Origin: Toxotes chatareus | Taxonomy: Eukaryota > Chordata > Actinopteri > Toxotidae | Length of the DNA: 64,000 nt | Reading direction: 5' to 3' | Assembly: GCA_016801885.1 (NCBI GenBank) | Contig: CM028901.1 | Location: forward strand, 14,333,095-14,397,094 | Shown: piece after piece, positions 1 to 13,536 of the stretch | Layout of the letters: each line of letters begins with the position of its first letter | Numbering within the stretch: position 1 is the stretch's first letter | Made by a program: the position numbers and the translations under genes | Notes under the pieces: model-generated | The model's input: only the letters and a program-made list of their open reading frames with translations | Database searches by the model: none | What the model was told of the DNA's origin: nothing

Positions 1-1294
1 TAATGGATAGAAGAATCTTCTGCCAACTAAATTAGGCTAAAAAAGAAGTGTTTTGTAATGGTATGAAAGAAATATTAAAAAAAAAAATTTTAAATGCAAG
101 AAAAGTAAGCAGCATTCAGCATTCACATGGAGTCAGAGAGGTGACAAGTAAGTGAAATAGACAGTAGGGAAAAAAATAGACTTGCTGAAGTAGAGTTAAG
201 TGAAAAAGCAGACACATCGGGAGCAAAACAGAGAGACAGTGATATTGGATCAGGCAAATATTGAGCAAGAGCAACAGCAGAGGAAAAGCAAAGGGGTGAG
301 GAAGAGATCAACGGAGGAGATGGAAAGCGTAATGACAACAGTAGATATACAGAGTCCCGCTCCCGTTCTCTCTGGCTGCGGCTGCCTACCTATGAGCACC
401 AGCGGTAGCAGTGACGGTGGAAGGGCCAGAGCGGGAGGCCCGGGACGCAACATTTGGTCACTTCACAGAGCGCTGCAGCCCACCAAAACAATGTTGAAGC
501 AATCAGAGCTAATTGCGCACTAATGGCTCCCTCTCCACTTCCCTTCTCTAATTGGCAGGAGCGCCATCTGCACACGCACACACACATACACACACACTCG
601 AATGCATCCCGCTTGCACAAACAGCTCCCATTCTCACAACGCGAGCATCCACAAAATACTCAAAATAACATGCAGGCCTAGGGACCGAGAGAATAACATT
701 ATTTATTTCAGCCAAGTAGAGGATGAGAGATTTTCTAACAGCGTAGCTCAGTTACCCAAAGGGAGCATTTACAGTTTTTACTGCCAGTGAAACCTTTAGC
801 ATGTTTGCATTGATTTTTGCCTTCAGAGCAGAGCAGTTAAAATAACAGTATAATCATTTGTTGCAATAAATGGATCCAGCTTAACAAGGGGAACGTTTTC
901 GTGACTCAAAAACAATCGCCACTGAGCCTGTTATTGCAGCCACTGATGGATCTGCCTATCACACTCTCCATTTTGCCTCACCTCTCTCCCACCTGGCCTG
1001 TGAAACCGTGAAGGCGCTTCATTCTCAGGAAGAGCTTGTCACTGCTGTCATCTCTGCTGCTCCTTTCCCATGCGTAAGGTTTCTTCCCTGCAGTTCTTTG
1101 TTATCACTTAGCAGGAAATCTTTTTGGGCTGTGCAGTGTGGAAACCATCACCGCAGGCAAAAGGTGAAATGGGTACAGCAGGGAAAGTGCTTGAAGTGCA
1201 GCGGTTGCCATGGAAACCACCTTTACCCAGGTTCTCCTCATTCGCTCACCTTCCAGGATTCGAACGGCTTGCACGCTTAATTGACAGATTCGGA

Positions 1295-1352
1295 AACACA
1301 CACAAACTCACACACACAGACACAGACACAGACACACACACACACACACACA
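1295..1352. repeat. (CA)n/(CAGA)n microsatellite
   Basis: Imperfect CA repeat with CAGACA interruptions. Confidence 0.95.
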
Positions 1353-1758
1353 AACACGCAGGGACAGTACTGGAAAATGATTAAATCTGTTGCCCCCCTG
1401 CTTGTTTGCACTCTGGCAGCCGATTCTTCTCTGTTTCCTGTTTACTGAGACATCGTCCATTCTACCATCTGTCTGTTTTTCCTGCTTGCAGTGAAAACGT
1501 AATTTGTTCGGAACAGGTAGAGCACCTCTCTTTTGCATAACTTTTCCACACAGCAGCAGGATTCTTTGCTTTTGCTCGGCAACACACACCATCTCGCACG
1601 AGGTGAGCAAACCTATTCACAACTGCAACTCTGTCGACACAGTGAGGCTTTTCTCCTATTTGACTGTGTATGTACTTCCATTTGTATACATGTAAACATA
1701 CGTGCGGAAGTATGCGTCTGTGATCGTGCATGTACATTTGTGTGTGTGTAATTCTAGC

Positions 1759-1785
1759 TGTGTGTGTGTGTGTGTGTGTGTGTGT
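1759..1785. repeat. (TG)n microsatellite
   Basis: Uninterrupted TG dinucleotides, about 13 units. Confidence 0.97.
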
Positions 1786-2500
1786 CCTGGATAAACACAG
1801 GCACTTCCTTGAAGAAAGCCCAAGGCAAAAGAATGCAGGGTGATTTTATACTTTTGTGTGATTCATGCTCTGTATTCCAGGAATTGTTGGGGTGTAGGTC
1901 TCTCTGTTCAAACACCCGCATCTGTATTTCTTCCCAAACACCAACGCTCCGGCTTGATTCTAACACCACCAAACCACATTTGTCTGAGCTGACGCAAAGA
2001 CATGCAAGATAACTGAATTTATAACACTTCACACTTGTCAGCTCAGCAAGACAAAGTGTCCAGATGTTAAGATACACAGCTTTAAAGCCTTTTCACATCC
2101 CATATGGCAAAAAGTGAAAATAGCCTCTTCGATCTTTTTATTTATTCATTCATTAATAAATAAATAAATAAAAGTTGGCAATCATCCGAAATCTAACTTT
2201 GAGCATCTGTCAGGACATGTTTTCACAGTTTGTTTGAAGGATGCAGCAAAGGAAGCTCAAGTTAATCAATCCTCACTTTGTTTGTAGTCTCAAAACCGTC
2301 AAATGGATAACAGGTGAGTTTTTTACTGGTTGCATCATATATTACTCTCAACTTCCAAGGTCAGACTGACATGTCAAAGGAAACAGTGAGCAGTGCTATA
2401 CAGAGTGTTTTAGCACAGCAGAGCTGACTAAAACTGTAAATTTGGCTCGGCATGCTGATTTGTAGTGAATAGGACTGAACCTTTGCATCACTGACCATTT

Positions 2501-2533
2501 ATGTGTGTGTATATATGTGTGTGTGTGTGTGTG
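2501..2533. repeat. (TG)n microsatellite with ATAT break
   Basis: TG units split by atatat. Confidence 0.95.
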
Positions 2534-5500
2534 CAGTGGGCTGTACTTTAACGTGCCTCTGTGTTCTACACTTCGTCCCTGAGTGTGACAGGAGCAGATG
2601 TTAAACCCAGCGACGGCTGCAGGGCTTAGAACACAAGTCCCATCACACAAAACTATTTCCCCCTCTGGACGGTGGCTCCACAGGCCGGTTCAGCTCTTCG
2701 TCCAGTGCTCATTCTCTTTGTTCATCATAAATCCTCTGCTGATGGCAGAGGAAAAAAAAAACACACAGGCGAATGTCAACCCCCCAAACTGGGACAAAAA
2801 GTTCTACTTGCACTTGTGTTACACAGAGATTTCAAGAGACTGATGGTTTCTTTGTTTTTTGTTTTTTCTTTCCATGTGGCGCTAATGTCATTGCCTTCTG
2901 GCTGATTTGGGCTGTCACTGCATTTAGGTCGTCATATGGTTTTTGATGGACAGGTGCCGAGGATAATGGGTAAACTGAGCAGTTAGGATTAGCGAAGGCC
3001 AGACAGGTGTGTTGTATAAGCAAAAATTAGAATGTGGGAGAGAGAATAGGCTGTTGTCCTCTGACTGTGTGTGCCTGTGTCTCCCAAGCGTGTCCGACAC
3101 AAACTCTCCTCTCATCTGTTCCAGAGACACGCACTTTGCACTTTTCCATTACTTTCCTAACCTCGTCCGTGCACAGCCACTATAACCCCTGCGTGTCAGT
3201 TTCAGGGGAACAGCAGGCAGGGGTTTTGAACTAGCAACCCGGTGGCCGCTGGGAGAGAGCATTACCCTTCGTGGCATGCAGGTCCAGACCTCTGGGCAGA
3301 GCGCTCTGATGGAGAGCAAACACATGTAACCGGTGGGAGTCGGCACATTTGTCTCTGTCTCGGCGAGTGGCACATGCACGCATACACACACACTCATGCA
3401 CACAATTCCTCGGGAAAGTGAGACATGAGCCTGTGTTGGCAGTGACAAACGACGAAGGAAAACCAGTTAGAAGATGAAGTGACCAATAGATCAGACAACT
3501 GAGACTCCTTTTCTCTTTCACTGTCTCCCCCTCTGTTCTGCTTTCTCTCTCTATTTTCTCCTGCTAATAGGTGCTAGTTTATTACCAAGAATTTACCTTA
3601 AGGGTGAATTTAGTCAAATTAAAAAACAGATATTTTGTAATTTATCTCTAGTGGTAACAAGCCACGTGGTTTTGTTTCGGGTTTTGACATTTAGGCATTA
3701 TCTACATCAGACATGTTGATTTATCATCGTAGAAGAAGCAGATGTTACTGTCAGCGACTATTACATAACAGCGATGGCTTTGTTATCTAGTAGAGTGTCC
3801 CTGTAAGCTGTCTGAACTAACCACAGACCCTCTACTGTCCCATGGTAGAAATTAGACTATCAAACAAATCACCAAAAGAGTATCACAGAGGTTCATTGTA
3901 GGAGTTTGGGAACGCCTTGCTAGTTCCAGAAATCAACCATAACAGACCCAGAGTCTGACAATGAATTCTTTAAACTGCTGATACCGCTGTATCATCCACT
4001 TTTTACAAAGTGTGAACTTCAGCTGCTGCTTGGCGTTGACAGCGCACGCAACAGTTTAAGCTGAGTGCATTGTGCATTGCAGAGCAGCAGCTATTGGTAG
4101 AGACAGCGTAGCTGCTACTCTGGACAATCCACAGAACAAATGATGATCAGTTTTCTTTGGGTTATTTCTTTGGTAGAAAGTAGTTCCACTGTCATTTTTT
4201 AATGCTGTGAACACCACAAACCAAGTTCCATTCACCTCCATTGGTGATATCTCAAAACCTGAACAAAGTACAAATCAAATCATCTGTGTGGAAAGATACC
4301 AGTCGAAGTAAGAGAGAAAACATGTTCTTTTTCAGATATGCGAATCATTCAGTTCTTAAAGTCACAAAAAAGATAATCACTCCAACATGACTATATATTC
4401 TCTTGTTTTCCCCGTTCCTATTCTTCCTGTCAGTCTCACTTACTCCTTATGGTGATAAGGATGGAAAGATAGGTGCGTGCATGTGTGTGACAGAGGGAGA
4501 GAAGGGGAAAGAAAGCGAGACAAAAAGAGAGAGGGACAGATTGTGAATGTGCGAGGAAAAGGCGCCGACGGGTTTCACCTAAAGCAGGATTCATTACCAT
4601 GCATCTGTCAGAGCACCGACGGAGGTCTTGTTGCCAATGGCAATGTGGAAGGGAGTTAAAGAGCATCAGCATCTTTTTTTTCTCTCCCCTCTCCTCCCCT
4701 CTCCCTCCCTCCCCTCTCTCGCTGTCTGTCGCTGCCGTCTCTCCCGCTCTCTCACTCTGAGCGAGAGCAGTTAAACACATCAGCATGTCTGTCATCGCTC
4801 TGGCCTCGCCGTCTGCAGATGCCAACACAGTGCAGACAAGAAAAGTCCATTATCGCTTCCCTCAGTGTGACTATTTATCTCTCTCACCATCTCGCCCTGT
4901 CACTTGCAAACCCACCCATCTACCCCGCCCTGCCTGCAACCACACACACACACACTCACACACACACCAGCCAACTAGGGCTGTGACGGGCAAAACATTG
5001 CATCACTTGTCTTTCTGCGAGAGCTGCTGAGCATCCCTCTTTTCCAAAGGAGAGAATATGAAAACGTACTGTGTGTGTGTGTGGGAGTGTAGGTTGCTGG
5101 GGAGATTTCTCATATGTGTGTGTTTAAACTGACTGAATAATTCTCCCCCTTCCCCCAGCGACTATCATCCATGTGTTCTTTCCACAAGACATTTAACCCC
5201 AAACTGCCCCAGTGGGGATACTCAGAGACCAATAGCCCCAGTCAGAAGGTACTGCTTGAAAAGAGCATGGTCTCTTGAGTTTCCCGGGACAGATGTAAAG
5301 GCTAAGAAAATGTGCCATGGACTTAGAAGATTTGTTTGACATTTTGAATTATTTGCTTTATTTCCAAGAGTGAAAAGACTGATATTCATCTCATGTTTGG
5401 TGGTAGGCGTATTTCTAGCTCTGGCCAAGCTATAGCTGCTTCCTTCTGCCTTGGATCATATATATAAATAAAATTTGATGTGGGTTACTGAAATAAATCC

Positions 5501-5541
5501 AGGATAATTGTAAAGAAATTGAATAGCGTGCTAATAATTTC

Positions 5542-5570
5542 TATTATTATTATTATTATTATTATTATTT
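5542..5570. repeat. (TAT)n microsatellite
   Basis: About nine copies of a TTA-type trinucleotide. Confidence 0.97.
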
Positions 5571-5615
5571 AAAAACAAGTAGGGTATTGTCTGTTTGTAT
5601 TGCCTAAGTAGGTGT

Positions 5616-5648
5616 AATTTTATGTTGCTGTAACAGCAACATAAAATT
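5616..5648. repeat. 33-base perfect palindrome
   Basis: The left arm aattttatgttgctgt (5616-5631), a single central A, and the exact reverse complement acagcaacataaaatt (5633-5648). It could form a hairpin or cruciform. No larger inverted element was found around it. Confidence 0.9.
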
Positions 5649-6924
5649 TTGGTTTTGTGTCTCAATAATAGCATAACAAATGAAAGGAAAAAAAAAAAAA
5701 ACATCCCATTTTCATAAACACTTTATGTCATTAATACCTTACCGCATGAACCAAGCTAGCTGAGCTGTAAAGGAGCAGCTCTTGAAATCTCGTCTCCCTC
5801 TTGTTGCTATGCCGATGTCTATCTCCAAGCCTTCAGATAACATGAAAAAAAATTGCGGCTTTGTACTTTTAAGACAGAATATCTTTGAAAAACGCCACTG
5901 AGATCCATTTCAGCGCTCCAAAGTTTTTCCCTGGACAGTTTAGGCTTTTGGCTATCTATCAAACTGCGTTGGAGCAAAACACCCGCCTGCTGCAACCCTC
6001 ATTTTAACTACAAAAACCCCCTTTAATGGCAGAGCCATCCCTATTTTAGCTGCTGTCATCTCTTCAAACACACACCTCCGCCTCCCTCCAAGCTCTTTGT
6101 AGTGTTGAGGTGGAAGCGGCATGTGTCTAAGTGGAATGGTTGACTGGCCAGCCAGGACGAGGTGTCGGGGAAAAGGCCTAGCCTATCAGGTAGAACCTCC
6201 ATTAGCACTGCGGAGACCTCTCGGCTTTCAAGCCTTTAGCGCACTGACAGAAAGCTATAAGGAGCTCTTTTAAAAGTGCCGGCTATCTTCTGAGGCTGAG
6301 ATGGAGAGAGACTTGCACAAGCGCAATCTGTCACGAGTCCAAATGTTCAGCAATGTACTGAAGTGAGGCAGATACAGCTGAGCTGGTGTAGGAGTGAGGT
6401 GGAGAGAGGTGAGATTGGAAGTCTTTCTGCGGGAGGAAGTCGAAAACTAACAGAAACAAATAACCGGAGGGGTATTTTTGTGGATCTCTTAGAAATAAAC
6501 AGGGGGAGAGAAACAGATACTATTTCCCACTGGTGACATTTACATGGTACATTTACAATGAGAGGACTCTAGATAAATTATCTACAGCAGACCTGATGCA
6601 TATGGGTTGATAACTGAGAGACAGATGAGGTTTAGGTTAGAAAATTTCTCACCTGTTATCTGGCTGTTTTGGCTTTGTTCTAAGCAGACAAAGCTTTGCT
6701 TGACTATCAAGTGACAGTTTCTTCAGTGGAGTAACTTGCTCTTTGGCTTTGTGGCTTTAATAAAAAAATCCTTAAAGGCGCTGCCTCTTCTTCTGTGAAT
6801 TTCTGTGCAGAAACACACCTCGAAGGAGGCACCGCTGTGCTGTCTCCGCAATCGAGGCAAACGACATACCCCATGTTGTGTTCCACAACCAACATTTACT
6901 CCCGTATTTATCTACATCGCCAGA

Positions 6925-7150
6925 CCCAGCTGCAGACTGCTGATTGGTTTTGCCTGAGTAATGAGCACAATCGACAGAAAGTACAATTTAATTAGGAGGC
7001 GCGAACGGCAGCGCTGAGATGGAAGATACTGGAATAGGACGGGGATGGCGATTAATGGAACAACGCCTTCCCAGTGTTCCATCATTGCAATCTGATTTAT
7101 TAATTACCCATGGTGTTGGGGGTTTTTATCTCACTCGTCATGCAAATTGG
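6925..7150. promoter_or_regulatory. candidate regulatory element with ATTA and octamer sites
   Basis: A non-repetitive block with CCAAT (reverse) in ctgattggttt, TTTAATTAGG, TTATTAATTACC and an exact POU octamer ATGCAAAT at 7140-7147. It resembles developmental enhancers of vertebrate gene deserts. No conservation data were available, so this is judgement from composition. Confidence 0.3.
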
Positions 7151-7162
7151 CAGAAGAGACGC

Positions 7163-7187
7163 GCGCACACACACACACACACACACA
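7163..7187. repeat. (CA)n microsatellite
   Basis: CA units after a short gcgcgc, directly next to the candidate regulatory block at 6.9-7.15 kb. Confidence 0.95.
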
Positions 7188-10100
7188 AAGGAAGGAACAT
7201 TTGATATCATAGGGAGGCTTGTATTCCCTCTGTGTAATGCTGAGCTGTGTGACTCACAGTACGTTTATTTGAATGAGCACTTGAAAGGAGGCATGATTGA
7301 CAGTTTAGGAAAGGCAAAACACAAAGACCCCCCCAAACATGAGTGACCTGAAATACACCCATGATTGGAATTTTTTTTTTTTTTTAGGTGGAGAGGTCAA
7401 GGTAGGTTGTGTGATTTAATGCCTCCCGTTTTCAGCAGCAGGTAGTGGTATCACAGCTACGAGACAGTCAGAGGGAAATAAAAAATAAAATCCCCCCTTT
7501 AATATCCAGATGCTGGATGCCTCTGGCAGGGATTAGGACCAGATTACGCATGAGTGCTCTGCACGTCCTTGTGGTGTATTGTATACCCACAAACGCAATT
7601 ACTCAGACAGACAGGAATACAGAAAGTACAAAATGGCACATACAGTACAACATGAGTACTAACATCAAGGGAGGTTCACTTTCAGGTTCATTTTTCTTGT
7701 AGCTTTCTGTCATTTATGCTGAATCAAAGCTGTGTAGTGTTAAAGAGAGGCAGACCCACAGAAGCTTTTATAAACACTGACACATACATTGCAGCCTTGT
7801 ACATGTCTGCTCTCACATTCATTCTGTGAAACCGCTGAGCCCTTACAGTGTACATGTAGCACAGATTTAGCACTTTTCCCAGTGCTTGAGCTGCATCTGC
7901 ACACAAATCCCCAACAAACCAACCAAATAGTTTCCTTAAACCTTACTTTTGTTTGATTCCAGTAATGTCTGCTGTTAGCAAAGTTGACTGACACCAGCTG
8001 AAAAAGAAGCGACTCCTTGAAGAGTCAGCGCTCACAGCTAACAAACTGTGGCCTCTGATGAGATTTTCTTTTGCTGCTCTATTTTTCAGGAACCAAAAGA
8101 GGAACTACGTAGACCATACTGAGAAAGAAAATCACCAATGATGTACCCACCAGTGCTTGTGGGTGGCTAACTGTGCAAAGCTCCTTGTTTGTACTTTCAG
8201 AAGGCACGCATAGACTTTGCATGCATCCTTTTCAGCCTCAATTATATCACTGTGGATGAGTGAGCTACCACGTGCTAATGCCACAGGCAACAGAGATAAT
8301 GTAGTAAACCAATATGTAAACTGACTCTGTGTGCGAGGGAAGGAAATCCATGCAACCACTGGGTTTACGTTATTTGTGCCAGGAGAAAACACAGACTCAA
8401 AATCATTAAAAAAAAACAACATAAACAAGCAATAAAAGTTAGACTGTTATTTTTTAAAAGTAACATTTAAATTAAGAAAATTACCACAGATATGATCGTG
8501 CCCCCCACATTAGTGTATTAGGTACAAATTTGCCAATAGTCATCACAGAGTATCTCTTCTAGCAACACTAGTCAGTCCTTCACTGCCGTGGGAAAAACTA
8601 AGTCAAAGACTTAGACTCTGTTTCCACACGTCCATAAAAGATTTTAACCTCTCTTTAAAAATGAAAAAAAATGGACAATAGCTGCAGCACAGTGTGTGAA
8701 CTGGTGAGCATACACAAACTCCTTCTTTTCCCAAAACCGCCCTCACTACTTCCACCTCTCTCTCCCTCTGCCTCCACTTCGATGCAAAAGACCTTGATGT
8801 CTCTTTGAGGCTTTGCCACGGCACATTTCCACAGCAAATCTAGCGTGTTATGCTTGTGCCAGCATTGCCATGTCCTCATCATTCATCGAGATGACTCACA
8901 AAGCGAGGCCGAAACACAAATGTCTCCCTGCCATCGAAACCCCTCCTGGATGAGAGAATACATATCTTTATATTAGTGGAAGAAAGAGAATGGATTCACA
9001 CTGATTGGCCTCCACTGCCTCCAGACTCTGAGTCTATTTTGATGTTCAGGCCTTGAGCAGGTGAATCAAACGGTGGCCTTATGGCTCGCAAATGAGGGGA
9101 AAATCTTTTACATATAGTGGGAAATTAATTGTCTTTAATTACTTTTGCTGCTTTGTGTCTTTCTGAATACTCCACATGCTGAAAACCCCCTGCTGAATCA
9201 TAAAAAAAAAATGAGAGAAAGAATTGTGGCAAATCACGCAGAAAGTCATGAAGTCAAGCAACATGCGATATTCACTAACTTCCTTGTAAAAGCTGGTTTC
9301 TCACTGAAAAAAAAAATAAATAAAAAAAACTCCATCCTCATTCAGTACTCCCTCCTGTTCCCCCAAGGTGACGAGAATTCACATCCAGTTTGCGCAAAAT
9401 CAATGATCACTTGAGTTCATGGTACAAAAAGAGGCGGAACTCATATTTACAGTGATCAAACAGGGTGGTAAACCAGTCCCTGAGGCATACCATCTTCCAC
9501 CCACTCATACAAAAGTACCACACATTCTCACATACATACAAACACACACACAGGCTCTGAACCTCTGCAAGCCAGCTAAAGCAACATTTGATTTGAGGTG
9601 ATGGAATTGGAAGAACGCGAGCTTGTAATCCTGTAAGGGTGACTCCAGCTCGTTTGAAATGGGTCCCAGTGGCGGTGCGGTACTGGCTCGGGGGCATTGG
9701 TAAATGAATCTGTCTGCAGTCACACAGCCAAATGAACACGGGGAGCTAAGTAAGAGAGCAGCGGGTGCAGCAGTTCATTTATGAAATGTATTAGGATTTA
9801 TGAGGTAATGAAGTGTAAAGGTGCTTTATTACTCTCCCACCGCCGTCAGTCCACCAAGATGGAAAGCAGAAATGACACTCTAAATGTTTCAACCCCTGTT
9901 TTCTTTCCTCCTCTCTAATGGCAGGAAACTGGAATAATGAATAAAACTCGGGAATCAATTTGGAAAACTTCTCATATTATGTATTTGGTTCTGTTTTTTT
10001 TTCATTTGATTTGAGGAAGATATACGTCTATACTTTCTGTTCAGCTGACATCTGTGCTATGTTGCCTTTGGAAATTGTACCCACGTGGCTCTCAGGTCAC

Positions 10101-11874
10101 TCAGTCCAGCAACATGCCACCTGATGCCATATACGTAGAGATTTTTTTCCCCAGTATATATTGTAGGTCTATAAGCCACCATTAACATGCTTCACTGTGA
10201 CTCCTGGTTGAACCAATCCGGAAAGCCGACCAGGTGTGGAAGGAGAGAAAATGGTGCTGATCTCCACAAGCCATGCCAAGCAGAAGGAATAAGATGATCT
10301 TATGTATGAGTGTGTGTGTGTGTGTGTGTATCCATGTGTGTGTGCCATGGGACAGAAATGTGAAGAGCGGTTTTGCTGGTTCAGTGCATCCTGGTTGAGA
10401 TCAAAATCATCTCAGACTTGTGTGAATGAGGTCTCCAAGGAGGGTAATGGAGAAAAAGGCCACGTTGGTGGTTTGTGGTAGATTGTGTGTGTGTCTGTGT
10501 GTGTCTATGTTTGTTTGTTTGTGTGTGTGTGTGGATATACTGTATGGATCAAAACAGCTATCAACTATAATCTCACAATTGAATCTCACCAATCGTTTTT
10601 GGTGATCATTTTCCTTACTAATGACTGAATTTGTTCTGCAGTTTGCACCACATTTTGTGGGCTTTTGTGATAAATTGTGGTAATATTTGGACCTTAGTGG
10701 GAAGCAATACCGAACCGTGAAGTAAGCTCTGCCTCAGAAGACAAATTCAGTGGCAATGAAGTCCCACAGGAAATAACATATCTGCAAAGAAGTTGGATTG
10801 TTAAGGTTGAGGTTTCAGTTTATTTAACCTGGGCTCATATTTATCAAACTGCTAGAAGGGAAACTGGACTCAGGTGAAAATCCTTGACTTTTATTTTTAT
10901 TGGGAAACTTTAGAATAAAAGCTATTCATTAAATTCATTAAAATTTCTAAAAATAACTTAAATAACTTTGAGCTGTACAAAATACCATTGGACATAATGA
11001 ATAATACTTTAGTCTCAGCACTATAGTTCAAAAGAGGATAGTTTTGTCCTATATTTGCATTTGATTTAACCATTTGATGGACACCTCAAGGTGCAAACGA
11101 CACAATTAAATCTGGTATTACTTTTGTTTGCAAAAGTGAATTGAACTTTTGAAGTTTGTGTTCTTAACGGTGTACTCTCTGAGGTTTTTAGCTTGTAGTA
11201 GCACTATCGAATGATAGATGTTTTAACACATTTGTTAGACCTCAGAGCAAGACTGAAAAAGTTTTTTAAAAGTAAGCATAGAAAGCATATACAAAAGACT
11301 GAAGTGTTTGACCATGTACTTGTAGATATATCGCAGAAATTTGGCAAAACTGTAAGTGCTTGCAAATAATGAAAGTTTATTCATTCACTGTTGAAGGTCA
11401 CAAGATGTGGATGAAATCTTCAAAAGCAATCAAGTAAGTAGATACTGATTTACAAACTTCTGTCAATCTACCAATGCAGGGATTTAACTCGCCCTGATAT
11501 TGCAACTGTGAAGTCTAAATATGACTAAGACTAAATATGTATATGTGCAACCTGCTCTGACCCCTTATGTTGTTTGTGGAATGACTGCTGGGCAGCATGA
11601 AGACCATGACGAGCACCTATGTGTGTGTCATTGTGTGTTTACTTCGTCACTCACTATGCCTCCCATGTTGCCTGGTCTCTTGACTTCCCACCCAGCAGGG
11701 AATACTTCATTAGCAGCTAGTGAAAGGAGCAAGGAAGGAAGGAAGAGAATCTGACCCAACACTCACAACTCTCAAGAAGCTTCCAGGAAAAACATGAAGT
11801 CTGCCTCACTCCAGTTCATCTCCTTTACACCAGCAGCTGCGAGTGTAATGGATGGTGGCGACTGTTTACTGGGT

Positions 11875-12125
11875 TTATTAAGCGGCCGCTTACAATCTGC
11901 ACGCCCTGACACATTTGATCATCTAATGACACCTAATTATGTGACCGTCTAATGCCGGGTTTCTCCGAGGTCAGGTTGCCGCTGTTTTGCCGTTTGCCAT
12001 GCTGAGAATGCTTTTTGGAAATACAGAGGTAATTATTGGCGAGAGCCGCTCTCTCATTAGAAACGCTGTGTATCTGAGCAGTGCAGAGAGAGTGAGAACA
12101 AAATCTAATTATCGCCCTCTTCTCA
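11875..12125. promoter_or_regulatory. candidate regulatory element with clustered homeodomain cores
   Basis: Contains TTTATTAAG, a NotI-like gcggccgc, ATCTAATGACACCTAATTAT, GTCTAATG, GGTAATTATTGG, CTCATTAG and ATCTAATTATCG within 250 bases. CpG-containing unique sequence stands out from the AT-rich, repeat-scattered surroundings. Confidence 0.35.
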
Positions 12126-13188
12126 CCCACCCCTCTGCGACATCAATACTCCATTATAGCACCTTGTCCCCAGGGTGCAAACAAACTCTGACTCCTACAC
12201 ATGTGCAGTGTGCATGTACACATATATACAATGTATGAAATCATTAAAAATTGTGCGTTTTGAAACCTTTGCCTCTATATGGTATGGTATGAGAGGTCTA
12301 AATGGTAGAATTTCAACACTACATGCACTGTCTTCTAGCTTTAATGTGTATTTAGATGTAGCATGTAACAGGAAAAATGCTACAAGATCTTTGTTAAATT
12401 ACCTGGATTCACATGGTTTCACTCACTCAGTTGGTCTGTGAACTAAATGACGTGCCCCAGAGGGTTATACACTATGAGATTTTTCATTCAGATTCAGGTC
12501 GGACCAGATTCTGAATGTCTCGAGGAAACAAATGTGAGAGGTTACAGAATTTAATGTGACTTCACTGGGCCAGATGGAGCTTGTCGTGAAACAGCAGTTT
12601 GTCGTAATGGTTGCCTGTACACTAATTTTTCAGAAATAATAAAAAAGAGCCAGGCAGAGTTTTGAGCAATGAAACACTGTTAGACACTGGAGACACAAGA
12701 ATTATGTATTTGGTTTTCTGCAGAGGCCAAGTTAATCTGTGAAATTATGCATTCCTTATTGTTTAAATACATTACAGCACATGTAGTAACAGTCAAAACT
12801 ATCATCTCCAACACAGCTGCTACCTCGTGCTCCTTGACTGCAGTTTATCACGACTTGTCATCATCAATCTCTCACTGCGTGACAGCTAAAGACTGAAATC
12901 AAGTATGCTTTTAAGGATGGGTGTTGCTGCAGTGGCTCAAGATTGTGTCAGATTGTGCGTTATTAACTTGCTGACATGTAGCAGGCAGCAGCAGAATGAC
13001 AGTCAGCATCACCGTGGCTTTGAGGTGAACATCTTTGATCTCACAAACTTGTTTGGGAAAGCTAAATCCAGGCTTTGTCTTCTATAATAGGCTGACTCTG
13101 GTCTTACAGCTCAAAATGCTCTGGTGAAGTTTCCTTTGTTGTTTTGACAAAACAATCTTACATCGAGGTGATCACCAGTGTTTGTCAG

Positions 13189-13376
13189 CATATCTGGACG
13201 GCACTTCGGGGGCCAGTGGGTACAAGGAGTGGTTTATAAAAACCATGCCCCAGTTTAAAGGAAATCTACAGGTGGCTACAAGTCTGGCTTTATTTTTTGT
13301 ATCTGTGGCCATTGGTTTTATCATTGTACTCACTAAAGTTCCATACTTACAGCTAGACTATCTCCATGACAACTAA
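13189..13376 (+). CDS. possible terminal exon of an unidentified membrane protein
   Basis: After a plausible acceptor (gtgtttgtcag|CA) the frame reads YLDGTSGASGYKEWFIKTMP, then QFKGNLQ, then a hydrophobic segment VATSLALFFVSVAIGFIIVL followed by TKVPYLQLDYLHDN and a stop. It is about 62 residues with one likely transmembrane helix near the C-terminus. Composition is protein-like and not repetitive, and two AATAAA signals follow at about 13505 and 13530, as expected for a last exon. I do not recognise the family and could not find the preceding exon. Stops interrupt this frame just upstream (at 13125), so it is not a single-exon gene unless a non-ATG start is used. It may also be a pseudogene piece or a chance open frame. 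Confidence 0.3.
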
Positions 13377-13499
13377 ACTAAATCCAGATGAATACTATGA
13401 GATGTGATTGAAAAATCAGTAAAAAGTTAAAAAGCTAATGTGTTCAGTATTATATACTGTGTAGGATGTATTGTGCTATTTTTTAATTATTTCTGACTT

Positions 13500-13536
13500 T
13501 GGGTAATAAATATAAATGTAAAAATTTGGTCAATAA
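13500..13536 (+). promoter_or_regulatory. two AATAAA signals after the candidate exon
   Basis: AATAAA occurs in ggtaataaatat and again in gtcaataaaaaa about 25 bases later, some 130-155 bases after the stop of the candidate exon. AT-rich sequence makes chance matches common. Confidence 0.3.

Larger units (their letters stand above)
1..13124. other. gene-poor stretch
   Basis: No exon, RNA gene or coding transposon was recognised. Open frames up to about 130 residues here are low-complexity or lack splice context. Contents that can be named are listed as separate repeats and candidate regulatory blocks. Confidence 0.65.
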
